A DNA stretch of 43,713 nt from the NCBI GenBank assembly GCA_002351925.1, contig DEHM01000015.1, positions 83,453 through 127,165 on the forward strand, read 5' to 3'. Of the stretch, positions 26,939 through 35,979 are shown one piece after another. The notes below the pieces were generated by a model, which was not told where the DNA came from, did not search any database, and saw nothing but the letters and a program-made list of their open reading frames with translations. Origin of the DNA: Bacteroidales bacterium UBA2800 (GTDB lineage Bacteria; Bacteroidota; Bacteroidia; Bacteroidales; Paludibacteraceae). A program made the translations under genes and the position numbers. How positions within the stretch are numbered: the first letter of the stretch is position 1; every line of letters begins with the position of its first letter.

Positions 26939-29373
26939 TGACAATGAAACGAATCCTATACATACTCCTTGTGGCGATGGGCTTGACAACGGTAGCCCCG
27001 CTGGTATCCATAGTTGACCAAAACGTGGCGGTTGCTTGTGCGGCTGACAATAAGTCGAAGCAGCAGCAGGAACGCGAGAAAGCAAAAGCCAAACAGCAGG
27101 CCGAGCGCGAGAAAGCGAAGGCCCAGGCCCAGCGTGAGCGTGAGAAAGCCAAAGCACAGGCGCAGAAGGACCTCGAACGTCGCCAGAAAGAGCAGGCTAA
27201 AGCCAAAGCCGATCGCGAGAAGCAGCAAGCCAAACAGCAAGCTGAGCGCGAAAGACAACAGGCTAAGCAGCAAGCCGATCGCGAGAAACAGCAGGCTAAA
27301 CAAGCGGCTGACCGCGAGAAGCAACAAGCTAAGGCCGCTGAGCAGAAAGCCAAAGCCCAGCAGCAGAAGACCAAGCAGGCTCAGGCTAAGAAGCAGCAAT
27401 CGGCCAAGCCGGCTGCCAAGCAAGTAGCTAAGGCGACTCCCCAACTCTCTGCCGCCGAGGAGAAAGAGCAGTATATGAAGCAGGTGAAGGCTATCGACAA
27501 GGCGAATGCCAAGGCCGAGGCCTACAACACACGCGACATCGACCACCGCCTCGGTTTCTGGGGCTTGGTGGGTTATTCCAGTCTCTTCACCTCCGGTATC
27601 AACTATGCCGCTTCGCCTTCGGGCGCATCGGGTATGCCGGCCTATGCTCCCGCTACGCCGCAGGCTGTCACCCCCTCGGTAGGTTTCCGCAGCAGCGACA
27701 AGGGCTTTGTGGGCGGTGGCCTCGGATTAGGCTACCAGCTACGCTACAAACAGATGTTGATGACTACCGGTCTGGAGTTCACGTTCTATAACTCCGTCAT
27801 GGGTATTAGCAACAATGATGAGGGTACGCTTACCCGCTCGTTCGGCATGGAGCCGTATGCGGATAAGATGACCTACCACTATTGCTTCAACTCGCTGAAC
27901 GACAAGCTGATAGCAGGTTTTGTACAACTGCCCATACTCTTCGGTATGGAGCTCAAGAAAGTGCCTTTGTTCTGGCAAGCCGGTGTCAAAGTCGGCATGG
28001 GCGTGCTGGGGCAGTCGAAACTGAGCGGAAAGCTCACCACTTCGATCACCGATACCGAGCTCACCACCGACCTCGAGCAGATGTTCAGCCACGCGCTGGT
28101 AACCGATGCTCCGGTCAACAGTTCGACCAACAACGTGAAATTCGGCATCAACGCTGCAGCGCATGCTGAGGTAGGCGTGAACCTCGACCAGTGGGTGAAG
28201 TCGAAGGCTAAACTGCGCGTGTCGGCCTTTGTGGACTACGGTTTCCTCAATACGCTTAAGTATGAGGCGGCTGCTCCGGCTTCGGCTACTGCGCAGACCG
28301 ATATCCCGACCCAGCTGTTGGCCAAGGACAATCCGCTGGATTATCCTACCAACTCGGCCCTGGCTACCTCTTCGGCTGCCAATGCGAAGGTCAATCCCTT
28401 CCTGGTAGGTGCCAAGTTGGCTGTGTGGTTCAACCTGCCCCGCAAGCAGAAGGCTACCCGCGAGTATCCCAAGATGCCTACACCGCGTATGGGTATCTAT
28501 CTCTATGACGAGAACAGTGCTCTGGCGCTGGGCGGTGCAGCGGTGGAGATCACCAGTGTGGAGACGGGTAAGCGTATGCAGAAGAACACCAACCGTCAGG
28601 GGCTCTTGCAAGGACGTTTTGCAACGGGTCAGTACCGCGTGTCGGCTACCAAGAACGGCTATTATCCTTCGGATACGGTCATCCAGACCGTGGAGGACTT
28701 CTCGTTCGACACCCTGCGTCTCGCGCTGGAGCGCATACCTGCGCCTATCGTGTACACGCTCTGTATGAATATCTACGATGTAGAGACCCGCGAGCCGATA
28801 GAGGCTGCTGTGCGTCTGACGTCGACCAAGGATACCGTAGTGCTCTATACTGCGCAGTCGTCGGATGACGGTTTCGTAGAGACACCGCTCACCGAAGGTG
28901 ACTATATCGCCCACCTGACCGCACAGGGCTATATGCCGAAGGATGATACCATCCGCTTCGTGCGCGACACGGCCGATATCTATCTGCAGCATATCAAGGA
29001 GGGCATAAAAGTGAAGATCGAGAACCTCTTCTTCGCTACCAACAAGACCTATATCCTCCCGCAGTCCGAGCAGGCGATGTCCGACCTGGCTAACTTCCTT
29101 ATGGAGAACCAGACGGTGAAGATCCATATCGTCGGTCATACCGATGCCGTCGGCACCGATGAGGCCAACCAGATCCTGTCGGAAGGCCGTGCTAACTCGG
29201 TACGCAACGACCTTATCAAGCGTGGCGTAGCCGCAGAACGTATGACCGCCGAAGGTAAGGGTGAGAAAGAGCCGGTGGCTGACAACGATACCGAAGAGGG
29301 TCGCCAACTCAACCGTCGTGTAGAATTCACCATCACCGACGTTGGCAACGAAGATATACAACAGATTTTCTAA
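26938..29373 (+). CDS. Barrel-OmpA fusion protein with long K/Q/A-rich coiled coil and two carboxypeptidase-regulatory-like domains
   Basis: 811 residues. A hydrophobic signal (residues 4-36) is followed by a highly charged helical region (about 38-190). Its central 90 residues are 11-residue repeats of the type ADREKQQAKQQ. A beta-barrel region (about 200-510) repeats the landmarks of the two small barrel proteins, for example VQLPILFGMEL, LFWQAGVKVGMG, AAAHAEVGVNL, SAFVDYGFLN and PFLVGAKLAVWFNLP. Two CarboxypepD_reg-like domains follow (about 511-595 and 610-685). The C-terminal OmpA domain (692-801) contains IHIVGHTDAVGTDEANQILS and GRANSVRNDLIKRG, with the Asp and Arg that bind diaminopimelate in this family. 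This would anchor the protein to peptidoglycan. The N-terminal helix recalls the periplasm-spanning helix of TolA. PorE is a distant comparison but has TPR and propeller domains missing here. Confidence 0.82.
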   Translation: MTMKRILYILLVAMGLTTVAPLVSIVDQNVAVACAADNKSKQQQEREKAKAKQQAEREKAKAQAQREREKAKAQAQKDLERRQKEQAKAKADREKQQAKQQAERERQQAKQQADREKQQAKQAADREKQQAKAAEQKAKAQQQKTKQAQAKKQQSAKPAAKQVAKATPQLSAAEEKEQYMKQVKAIDKANAKAEAYNTRDIDHRLGFWGLVGYSSLFTSGINYAASPSGASGMPAYAPATPQAVTPSVGFRSSDKGFVGGGLGLGYQLRYKQMLMTTGLEFTFYNSVMGISNNDEGTLTRSFGMEPYADKMTYHYCFNSLNDKLIAGFVQLPILFGMELKKVPLFWQAGVKVGMGVLGQSKLSGKLTTSITDTELTTDLEQMFSHALVTDAPVNSSTNNVKFGINAAAHAEVGVNLDQWVKSKAKLRVSAFVDYGFLNTLKYEAAAPASATAQTDIPTQLLAKDNPLDYPTNSALATSSAANAKVNPFLVGAKLAVWFNLPRKQKATREYPKMPTPRMGIYLYDENSALALGGAAVEITSVETGKRMQKNTNRQGLLQGRFATGQYRVSATKNGYYPSDTVIQTVEDFSFDTLRLALERIPAPIVYTLCMNIYDVETREPIEAAVRLTSTKDTVVLYTAQSSDDGFVETPLTEGDYIAHLTAQGYMPKDDTIRFVRDTADIYLQHIKEGIKVKIENLFFATNKTYILPQSEQAMSDLANFLMENQTVKIHIVGHTDAVGTDEANQILSEGRANSVRNDLIKRGVAAERMTAEGKGEKEPVADNDTEEGRQLNRRVEFTITDVGNEDIQQIF
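27067..27339 (+). repeat. Hendecad (11-residue, 33-bp) coiled-coil repeats in the OmpA fusion gene
   Basis: Units in order: QEREKAKAKQQ, AEREKAKAQAQ, REREKAKAQAQ, KDLERRQKEQA, a KAK break, ADREKQQAKQQ, AERERQQAKQQ, ADREKQQAKQA, ADREKQQAKAA. Almost no hydrophobic core residue other than Ala is present, so a single long helix is as likely as a coiled coil. Confidence 0.8.
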
Positions 29374-29397
29374 ATCATAAATCATAAATTTGAAATC

Positions 29398-32300
29398 ATG
29401 AGGAGACTCCTCACATACATATTCCTTCTATTCACCATCCTGACATGGGCGCAGACTGTGGCAACCACCTTCCCTTACGAGTGTAGTTTCGAGGAGGCGG
29501 AAAACCTCTCGGCGTGGAAGTTCAACTATGGCACGCATACGACGGTCGACAAGTGGATGGTCGGTACTGCCGTGCATAGCGAGGGCAAGCGTTCGCTTTA
29601 TATATCCGCGGACGGACAGAACCCGAGCTACGGCAAGACGCCCAATGTGTCGGTGTCTTACATGCTCTATAAGTTCCCGACGGCCACCAATACCCAGAAA
29701 TATGACGTCAGCTTCGACTGGAAGGGTATGGGCGATTCGGTGACCTCCAAACTGTATGTCATGGTGTGCCGAGAGCAGGATCTGAAGGCCAGCGGCAACT
29801 ATAATATCGATGCGCTGGTCAATGCGGTAGGCGGACGTCTCTCCAATGCACAAATAAGTGCGTGCCAGGCGCTGGGCGAGTCGGGCGAGAAATTCGTCTG
29901 CGGTAGCGAGACATGGCAGAACGTATCGCTCACCAATGTGGTGAGTGTCAATGCTACCAACTCCAACAAGAACTTCGCCTTCGTCTTCATCTGGGTTAAC
30001 GCCAATCAGCAGGACTCGCTAGGCCGAACCAGTATCGCTATCGATAATTTCCAGATTAACTCGGCCGCTATCAAGAAGCCGGAGAACCTGATCGTTTATC
30101 CTCATTGCGAGGACTCGACGCTCCTTGTGACCTGGGAAACTTCGGGCGCTGCCAATGAGTTTGATATCCAGTATCGTAGGGTCGGTGAGACCGGCTGGAC
30201 GCACGGCGTGAGCGGTATCACCGAAGGTCCGGACGGCTTTACCCGTGAGGACGGTACGCGTTGTTCGTATTCGCTCAAACGTATACTGGAAGGTAGTTAC
30301 GATGTGCGTATCCGCAGCGCGTTCTACGACCCGGAGGAGAATAAGACGCTCCGTTCCAACTATGTCTACGAGTCGATGATTCTCGTCTATTGCCCCGAGA
30401 ACCACTGTATCAACTACGTGGACCTCTATAGTCCCAATGTGACTTGTACATGGGGCTACAACCCGGCTGCCCACACAGGCGCTACGCCGTACGACAGTAT
30501 CGGTGTTATTGACTTCGGTCCTGACGCCATCGAGAGCCGTCACACGCTCCATGTCGATCCTACGGAGGTCGACCCGCGTACCGACAGTCTGCTCCATACC
30601 GTGCCGGAAGGTGCTCTGGCGTCTGTGCGTCTGGGTAACTGGCATTATATGGGTGAGGCAGAGTCGATCACCTACGATATCCTTGTCGATTCTACCAACC
30701 AGGGTATCCTGATCTGCAAATACGCGATCGTTTTTGAGAATCCTCCCGGACACGACGAGGAAGGTCAGCCGCGTTTCAACCTCGAGGTGCTCGATCAGAA
30801 CGGAGACCTGATTGACCAATCCTGCGGACACGCAGAGTTTACCTACGAGTCGGGTGTGGCTTCCGGTTGGAATACCACCCGCGATAACAAAGCCGCATGG
30901 AAAGACTGGACCACCATCGGTGTCAACATGCAGCCTTACCATGGCCAGAATATCAAAGTGCGTTTCACTACGATGGACTGCGGTTGGTCGGGCCACTACG
31001 CGTACGCGTACTTTACTGTAGATTGCGCGAACGGCCATGTCGAGACCGAGAACTGCGGTAACGATGCTTCCGTCACGTGTGTGGCGCCTGACGGTTTTGC
31101 CTATGCGTGGTACAACCAGAATGGCGATACGGTCAGCCACGACCAGACGCTTATCGTCGATGCCAGCCGTCAGCTCTACACCTGCCGTGTTAGCTTTATT
31201 GAGGATCCCAATTGCTACTTTGAGATCAAGACCACCTCGGAGCCTCGCTTCCCGGTACCGGATTATACGTTCGACCGTGTGTATGGAGATTGTCAGAGTA
31301 AACTCAAGTTTACCAACAACTCGCACGTTATGAATATGTTCGATGGAGAAGAGCATCATACCTCCGAGCCGACCAACGAGAGCCTGTGGACGTTCCGCAG
31401 CCTCACTACCGGTCAGGTACGTACTACTACCACGACAAATCCAACCTATACTTGTCGTGATGTGGGTGACTCTATCGAGGTGACTATGACCACCTATATC
31501 GGCGCCGACAACTTGTGCGACAGCACGCGTGTAGATACCATCGTCGTGCCCAATATCATACCGGGAAGCACCGAGTACCACTATACGCGCTGCTACAACG
31601 AACCGCTTAAGTTCGACGATAAGTGGTTCGACAGTGATACCGTCTATGTGGGTACGTTCCCCAACTTTGCCGGTTGCGACTCTATCTCAACCTTGTACCT
31701 GCACGTCTATCCGAAGCCGGATGACGTCTATATCCACGACTCTATCTGTTCCGACCAGTCGGTAACCATCAATGGAGTGACTTACAACCAGCCGCTGGAT
31801 AACTATCTGATTATGCTCCATACGGTGGACGGTTGCGACAGCGCGCTCTATCTGACGCTGACCGTCAACGAGCGTCTGCAGGCTACGGTGGACTATCCGG
31901 GCTATACTTGTGCCGACGACGAGCTCTTCTACCTGACCTACGACATCTCGGCCGGCCAGTACGACAGTCTGGAGATAAAGTTCTCTACGCCGCTGTTGCA
32001 CGACACGATGATCTACGATCCCTATGTGTCCAGCATCGCCATCCCGTATCCGGCGGATATACTGCCGGGCACCTATACCGCTACGCTGACGTTCTATCAG
32101 TTCTGCTGCGGCCAGCATATAGAGGAACGCGATATCGATATTCGCTATCGTAGTTCTATCGTCGAGCAGAAGTGGAACGACGTGCTGACGCTGATTGGAC
32201 CTAAGTACAACGGAGGCTTCGAGTTCAAGGCCTTCCAGTGGTACAAAAACGGTATGCCGATTGAGGGCGAGAACCACTCGTATCTCTATCAGCCGCTTGA

Positions 32301-32613
32301 TACCACGGCCGAGTACTACGTAGTAGTCACCCGCGAGGACGATGTGGCGATGGCTACCTGTCCTATCCAGCCGGTTTACCACCCGCAACAATCCGAATAC
32401 CCGACTATCGTGCCCGCCGGACAGCATATGCCGATGTATATGGAGCAACCGGCTACCATCTGGTATTACACGATGGCAGGTCAGCTATATGGCTCGTTCA
32501 GCCTGCCGCAAGGCTATACCTCCTTGCCGACACCCGACCAAGCCGGTATCTTTATCATCAAATCGACCAATACAAAGGGTGAGACCAAAGCCCAGGTAAT
32601 GATAGTACAATAA
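29398..32613 (+). CDS. Secreted adhesin-like protein with J module, FnIII-like module and T9SS type A-like tail
   Basis: 1,071 residues with signal peptide ending near TWAQ (residue 19). A J module (about 22-218) has SLYISADG and YDVSFDWKGMG strands like those of the giant proteins. An FnIII-like module follows (about 222-320). A large middle region shares many blocks with the next gene: IESRH, ASVRLGNW, PGHDxxxxPRF, WKxWTTxGVN, then GYAYFT-like and APDGFxYxW. Then come two CDSxxxLxLxV units (GCDSISTLYLHV, GCDSALYLTLTV). The C-terminus has an Ig-like sorting domain with YYTMAGQLYG, DQAGIFIIKS and the closing AQVMIVQ, typical of T9SS type A tails. It lies 24 nt after the OmpA fusion gene. Likely exported by T9SS and surface-attached. 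Together with the next gene it is an obvious tandem duplicate. Confidence 0.82.
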   Translation: MRRLLTYIFLLFTILTWAQTVATTFPYECSFEEAENLSAWKFNYGTHTTVDKWMVGTAVHSEGKRSLYISADGQNPSYGKTPNVSVSYMLYKFPTATNTQKYDVSFDWKGMGDSVTSKLYVMVCREQDLKASGNYNIDALVNAVGGRLSNAQISACQALGESGEKFVCGSETWQNVSLTNVVSVNATNSNKNFAFVFIWVNANQQDSLGRTSIAIDNFQINSAAIKKPENLIVYPHCEDSTLLVTWETSGAANEFDIQYRRVGETGWTHGVSGITEGPDGFTREDGTRCSYSLKRILEGSYDVRIRSAFYDPEENKTLRSNYVYESMILVYCPENHCINYVDLYSPNVTCTWGYNPAAHTGATPYDSIGVIDFGPDAIESRHTLHVDPTEVDPRTDSLLHTVPEGALASVRLGNWHYMGEAESITYDILVDSTNQGILICKYAIVFENPPGHDEEGQPRFNLEVLDQNGDLIDQSCGHAEFTYESGVASGWNTTRDNKAAWKDWTTIGVNMQPYHGQNIKVRFTTMDCGWSGHYAYAYFTVDCANGHVETENCGNDASVTCVAPDGFAYAWYNQNGDTVSHDQTLIVDASRQLYTCRVSFIEDPNCYFEIKTTSEPRFPVPDYTFDRVYGDCQSKLKFTNNSHVMNMFDGEEHHTSEPTNESLWTFRSLTTGQVRTTTTTNPTYTCRDVGDSIEVTMTTYIGADNLCDSTRVDTIVVPNIIPGSTEYHYTRCYNEPLKFDDKWFDSDTVYVGTFPNFAGCDSISTLYLHVYPKPDDVYIHDSICSDQSVTINGVTYNQPLDNYLIMLHTVDGCDSALYLTLTVNERLQATVDYPGYTCADDELFYLTYDISAGQYDSLEIKFSTPLLHDTMIYDPYVSSIAIPYPADILPGTYTATLTFYQFCCGQHIEERDIDIRYRSSIVEQKWNDVLTLIGPKYNGGFEFKAFQWYKNGMPIEGENHSYLYQPLDTTAEYYVVVTREDDVAMATCPIQPVYHPQQSEYPTIVPAGQHMPMYMEQPATIWYYTMAGQLYGSFSLPQGYTSLPTPDQAGIFIIKSTNTKGETKAQVMIVQ

Positions 32614-32632
32614 TCACGAAACAGACACGACT

Positions 32633-35600
32633 ATGAATATGAAACAATGGATACCCATCGTACTGGTAGCAGCACTGGCTTTTGCTTCGCCGGTACAGGC
32701 AGTAAGACGATACTCCTGCAACTTCGAGACCGAAGCTGCACGTAGCCGATGGACGCTCAACCCGACGGCAAATCAGGCGATATACAACCAGTTGGCAAAC
32801 AAGTGGTATATTGGCGAACCCGGCAATAACGATCGCAATGGTCACTATGGCCTCTTTGTCTCCGATGATGGAGGAGCTACAGCCCATTATCAGAATAAGG
32901 GTTGCTGGGTCTTTGCCTACGATACCATTACACTGGATCCGATCTCCGGCGACTATTGGATGACGTTCGACTATACCGTTATGGCCAACGTAGCCAGCAA
33001 ATTCGACGGTCTCTATGCCCTCTGGATTCCTGTGCTCAATGAGGACGGCGATTCAATTAAGGTCAACTCTATCGCTACCTCTGCCGGACAGGTGCCGGCG
33101 CGTTATCAGGACTATATCATCCGTCTCCAGCCTACAGCCAACATGGACTACCTGGGCGGTACGGTTACTTGGCGTGAGTGCGCGGTGAAGATCAAAGGCT
33201 CGGAGTGCGATGGTACACCTCACTATCTGGCGTTTGCTTGGGCAAACGGTTCTAACCAGGCACAGCAACCGGCGGCGATGATCGACAATATCCTCATCTC
33301 CGACGGTCAGCCTTGCGACCAGCCAACCAACCTCGTCGTGACGCAAAACGGCACGACGGTCTCCGTCGAGTGGGAAGGTACGGCGGCCGAGTACGAGGTC
33401 AGCGCCTATTCTTACGACGGCCAGTCGTGGCTGGGACCGAAGATCGTAGTGGGCACCCAGACCAACTTCACCGGTCTGCCTATCGGTCAAGCAGACTTCA
33501 TCGTGCGTGCGAAATGCGATGAGGACTACTATAGTCTTAAGACTATCGCATCCAAGCTCATCTACTACCCCGATCAGCTCTGTGTCGACTATCTGAACCT
33601 CAACAACGCCGTTTGCTATATCGACAACTCGTCGCCTAATAACACCCGCACCTTCAACGACTTCAAGAAAGTAGCGCCGGTGGACTACGGTCCTTCGAAC
33701 ATCGAGAGCCGTCACGTCGTCCATTTCGATCGTGCAGAGCTCGAGCCGCGTACGGGAGGTATGGCCAAGACTATCCCCGATGGCGAACTGGCTTCGGTGC
33801 GTCTGGGTAACTGGGCTGCCGACAACCACGCTGAGCGTATTGAGTTCTCATTCGACGTAGATACCATCAAGTATCCGGTCTTGTTGCTCAAGTACCTGCC
33901 TATTCTGGAGGCACCGGGTCACGATGACCACGAGAACCCGCGCTTCAAACTCGATATCCTTATCAACGGAACGTCTATCGGTGATTGCGGTCGTGCCGAC
34001 TTCAACGCCAATGATGTGCTCGTCGGAGGAGAAGGAGCGGTCAAGCCCGAGTACGTACAACAGGGATGGCACAAGACTCCGCACGAGATTTCCCAGACTT
34101 CGGCCGATATCGTGTGGAAAGAGTGGACGACCGTCGGTGTCAACCTTCGAAGCGGTGACTATGCCGGTAAGACGCTTACCGCCCGTCTGACGACGCACGA
34201 CTGTACCTTCTCTGCCCACTGCGGCTACGCCTATTTCACCCTCGGTTGCTCCGACGGTAAGCTCAAGGGCATGAAGTGCGGCCAGATCAACCCTAAGTTT
34301 GAGGCACCGGACGGTTTCGACTATCGCTGGGCTTATGCCTACAACGAGAAATACCGTCGCCAGGACGGTTCGCTGCCCGAGCAGTATATCCTCCACCGCG
34401 GTAAGTTCTACGATGCCGGATGGCAGGACGACAGCCTCTACGTAGTCGACTGTATGTTCGTGCAGGACAGCACCTGTTTCTTCTCGCTCTACGCTTCTAC
34501 GTTGGCTACCAATCCTATCTCCGTGATGAGTAAACCGAAGATCAGCCGCAACTGCCGTGAGAACAAATACACGGTGCAGTTCGACGGTTCGCAATCGTGG
34601 GTACAGGAGATCGACCACGTCAAGGGCGACACCTTGGTCAGCAGAAACTATCATATCGAGAACTACGAGTGGAACATCGAGGGCCTGCCCTATGGCTGGT
34701 CGGACGAAGTGTCGCCTACCTTCGAGTTCCCCAGCAAGGGCGGCGACTACCGCGTGAGTCTGCGTACCACCTGCGGTACCTGCGACTCGGTGCTCTACTA
34801 CAATCTGCATCTCGACTCGCTCGGCGCTACCTTCGACACCATCACGATGGTACTCTGCGATGCCGACAAGAAAGCCGGTTATGTATGGCCCTTGAAGCCC
34901 GATACCACTTATTACGACTATGGCATCGACACCGTTGTCCTCTTCAACGAACTCACCTCGTGCGACAGTATTATCGCGCTCCGTCGTATAGAGCCTTATC
35001 GTCTCATCGAGGACACCATGGTACTGACCGAGAACCTGCCGTTCGAGTATCACGGCCGCACCTACGACCACACGATGGTAGATACCATCCCCTTCCCCGA
35101 CCATTGTGACTCCACGTGGGTACTCAATTTCGAGGTATACGAGCCGTTGCGTCTCAATCCGACGACGACCTATGTCCTCTGCGAGGGAGCCGACAGCCTC
35201 ACGCTCGCCTACGAGATCATCCGTGGACGTAGCCAGAAAGCATGGTACACCCTTATCGACGACGTAAAGCATGTCATAGCCGCCGAAGAGCAGAAGAAGG
35301 GACTCTACATGATACCTATGCCTATCGACTCGATGTTGATGCCCAATACCTACAACGGTATGCTCTATTTCGAGGATGCGAAACCTGAGTTCAACATTAG
35401 CGTGCCGTTCACGTTGGCTATCTACTACACCTCGTCGCTTATCGCGCAACGCTGGAACGATGTGCTGGCTATCCGCAACGATGCAACCATGGCGGATATC
35501 ATGGGCGAGCGCGGCTACACCTACGACTTCTCGGCGGTACAGTGGTACCTGAACGGCCAGCCTATAGAGGGCGCAACCGACTTCAACTACTATACCGGAG

Positions 35601-35929
35601 TGGGCAACACGCTCCAGTTCAACCAGGAGTATGCGGCTCTGCTCACGCGCAAGCAGGACGGCGCGAAGGTCTTCACCTGCTCGTTCGTCCCGCAACCTGT
35701 GGAACCCGAATATACCGATATGCCTAAACTCAGTTCGCTCGTGCCGCCTGCAGCGCAGATGCCTGTCAGCGGACGCGGTACAGCCTTCTGGTATGACATG
35801 CTCGGACGTGTCCACCATACCGACACCTATGACAACTCCTATATCACCGCACCGGCTGCGGCGGGCTACTACCTCGTCGAACTGCGCGGTACCAACACAC
35901 GCCGGATACAGGCAGTGATGGTCAAGTAA
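32633..35929 (+). CDS. Secreted adhesin-like protein, tandem paralogue of the preceding gene
   Basis: 1,098 residues; signal peptide IPIVLVAALAFASPVQA. It has a J module (about 24-228) with LFVSDDGG and WMTFDYTVMA, an FnIII-like module (about 230-310) and the same middle blocks as the preceding protein (IESRHVVHF, LASVRLGNW, PGHDDHENPRF, WKEWTTVGVNL, CGYAYFTLGC, APDGFDYRW). A PKD-like stretch follows, then three CDSxxxL-type units. The tail contains FWYDMLGRVHHT, AAAGYYLVELRG and the closing IQAVMVK, again resembling a T9SS type A sorting domain. ATG 32639 is an alternative start. It follows the paralogue by 19 nt and precedes glgB by 50 nt without a visible terminator. Function inferred as surface adhesion or substrate binding; ligand unknown. 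Confidence 0.82.
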   Translation: MNMKQWIPIVLVAALAFASPVQAVRRYSCNFETEAARSRWTLNPTANQAIYNQLANKWYIGEPGNNDRNGHYGLFVSDDGGATAHYQNKGCWVFAYDTITLDPISGDYWMTFDYTVMANVASKFDGLYALWIPVLNEDGDSIKVNSIATSAGQVPARYQDYIIRLQPTANMDYLGGTVTWRECAVKIKGSECDGTPHYLAFAWANGSNQAQQPAAMIDNILISDGQPCDQPTNLVVTQNGTTVSVEWEGTAAEYEVSAYSYDGQSWLGPKIVVGTQTNFTGLPIGQADFIVRAKCDEDYYSLKTIASKLIYYPDQLCVDYLNLNNAVCYIDNSSPNNTRTFNDFKKVAPVDYGPSNIESRHVVHFDRAELEPRTGGMAKTIPDGELASVRLGNWAADNHAERIEFSFDVDTIKYPVLLLKYLPILEAPGHDDHENPRFKLDILINGTSIGDCGRADFNANDVLVGGEGAVKPEYVQQGWHKTPHEISQTSADIVWKEWTTVGVNLRSGDYAGKTLTARLTTHDCTFSAHCGYAYFTLGCSDGKLKGMKCGQINPKFEAPDGFDYRWAYAYNEKYRRQDGSLPEQYILHRGKFYDAGWQDDSLYVVDCMFVQDSTCFFSLYASTLATNPISVMSKPKISRNCRENKYTVQFDGSQSWVQEIDHVKGDTLVSRNYHIENYEWNIEGLPYGWSDEVSPTFEFPSKGGDYRVSLRTTCGTCDSVLYYNLHLDSLGATFDTITMVLCDADKKAGYVWPLKPDTTYYDYGIDTVVLFNELTSCDSIIALRRIEPYRLIEDTMVLTENLPFEYHGRTYDHTMVDTIPFPDHCDSTWVLNFEVYEPLRLNPTTTYVLCEGADSLTLAYEIIRGRSQKAWYTLIDDVKHVIAAEEQKKGLYMIPMPIDSMLMPNTYNGMLYFEDAKPEFNISVPFTLAIYYTSSLIAQRWNDVLAIRNDATMADIMGERGYTYDFSAVQWYLNGQPIEGATDFNYYTGVGNTLQFNQEYAALLTRKQDGAKVFTCSFVPQPVEPEYTDMPKLSSLVPPAAQMPVSGRGTAFWYDMLGRVHHTDTYDNSYITAPAAAGYYLVELRGTNTRRIQAVMVK

Positions 35930-35979
35930 GGAGCCGTCACGTAGCGCAACCGGATAATCAATGAAAAACACATACAACC

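Noticed and set aside
26956..27546. Leucine-rich minus-strand frames opposite the coiled coil
   Set aside because: They mirror the Lys/Gln/Ala repeat codons of the OmpA fusion and would encode implausible Leu/Ser- or Cys/Ala-rich low-complexity chains.
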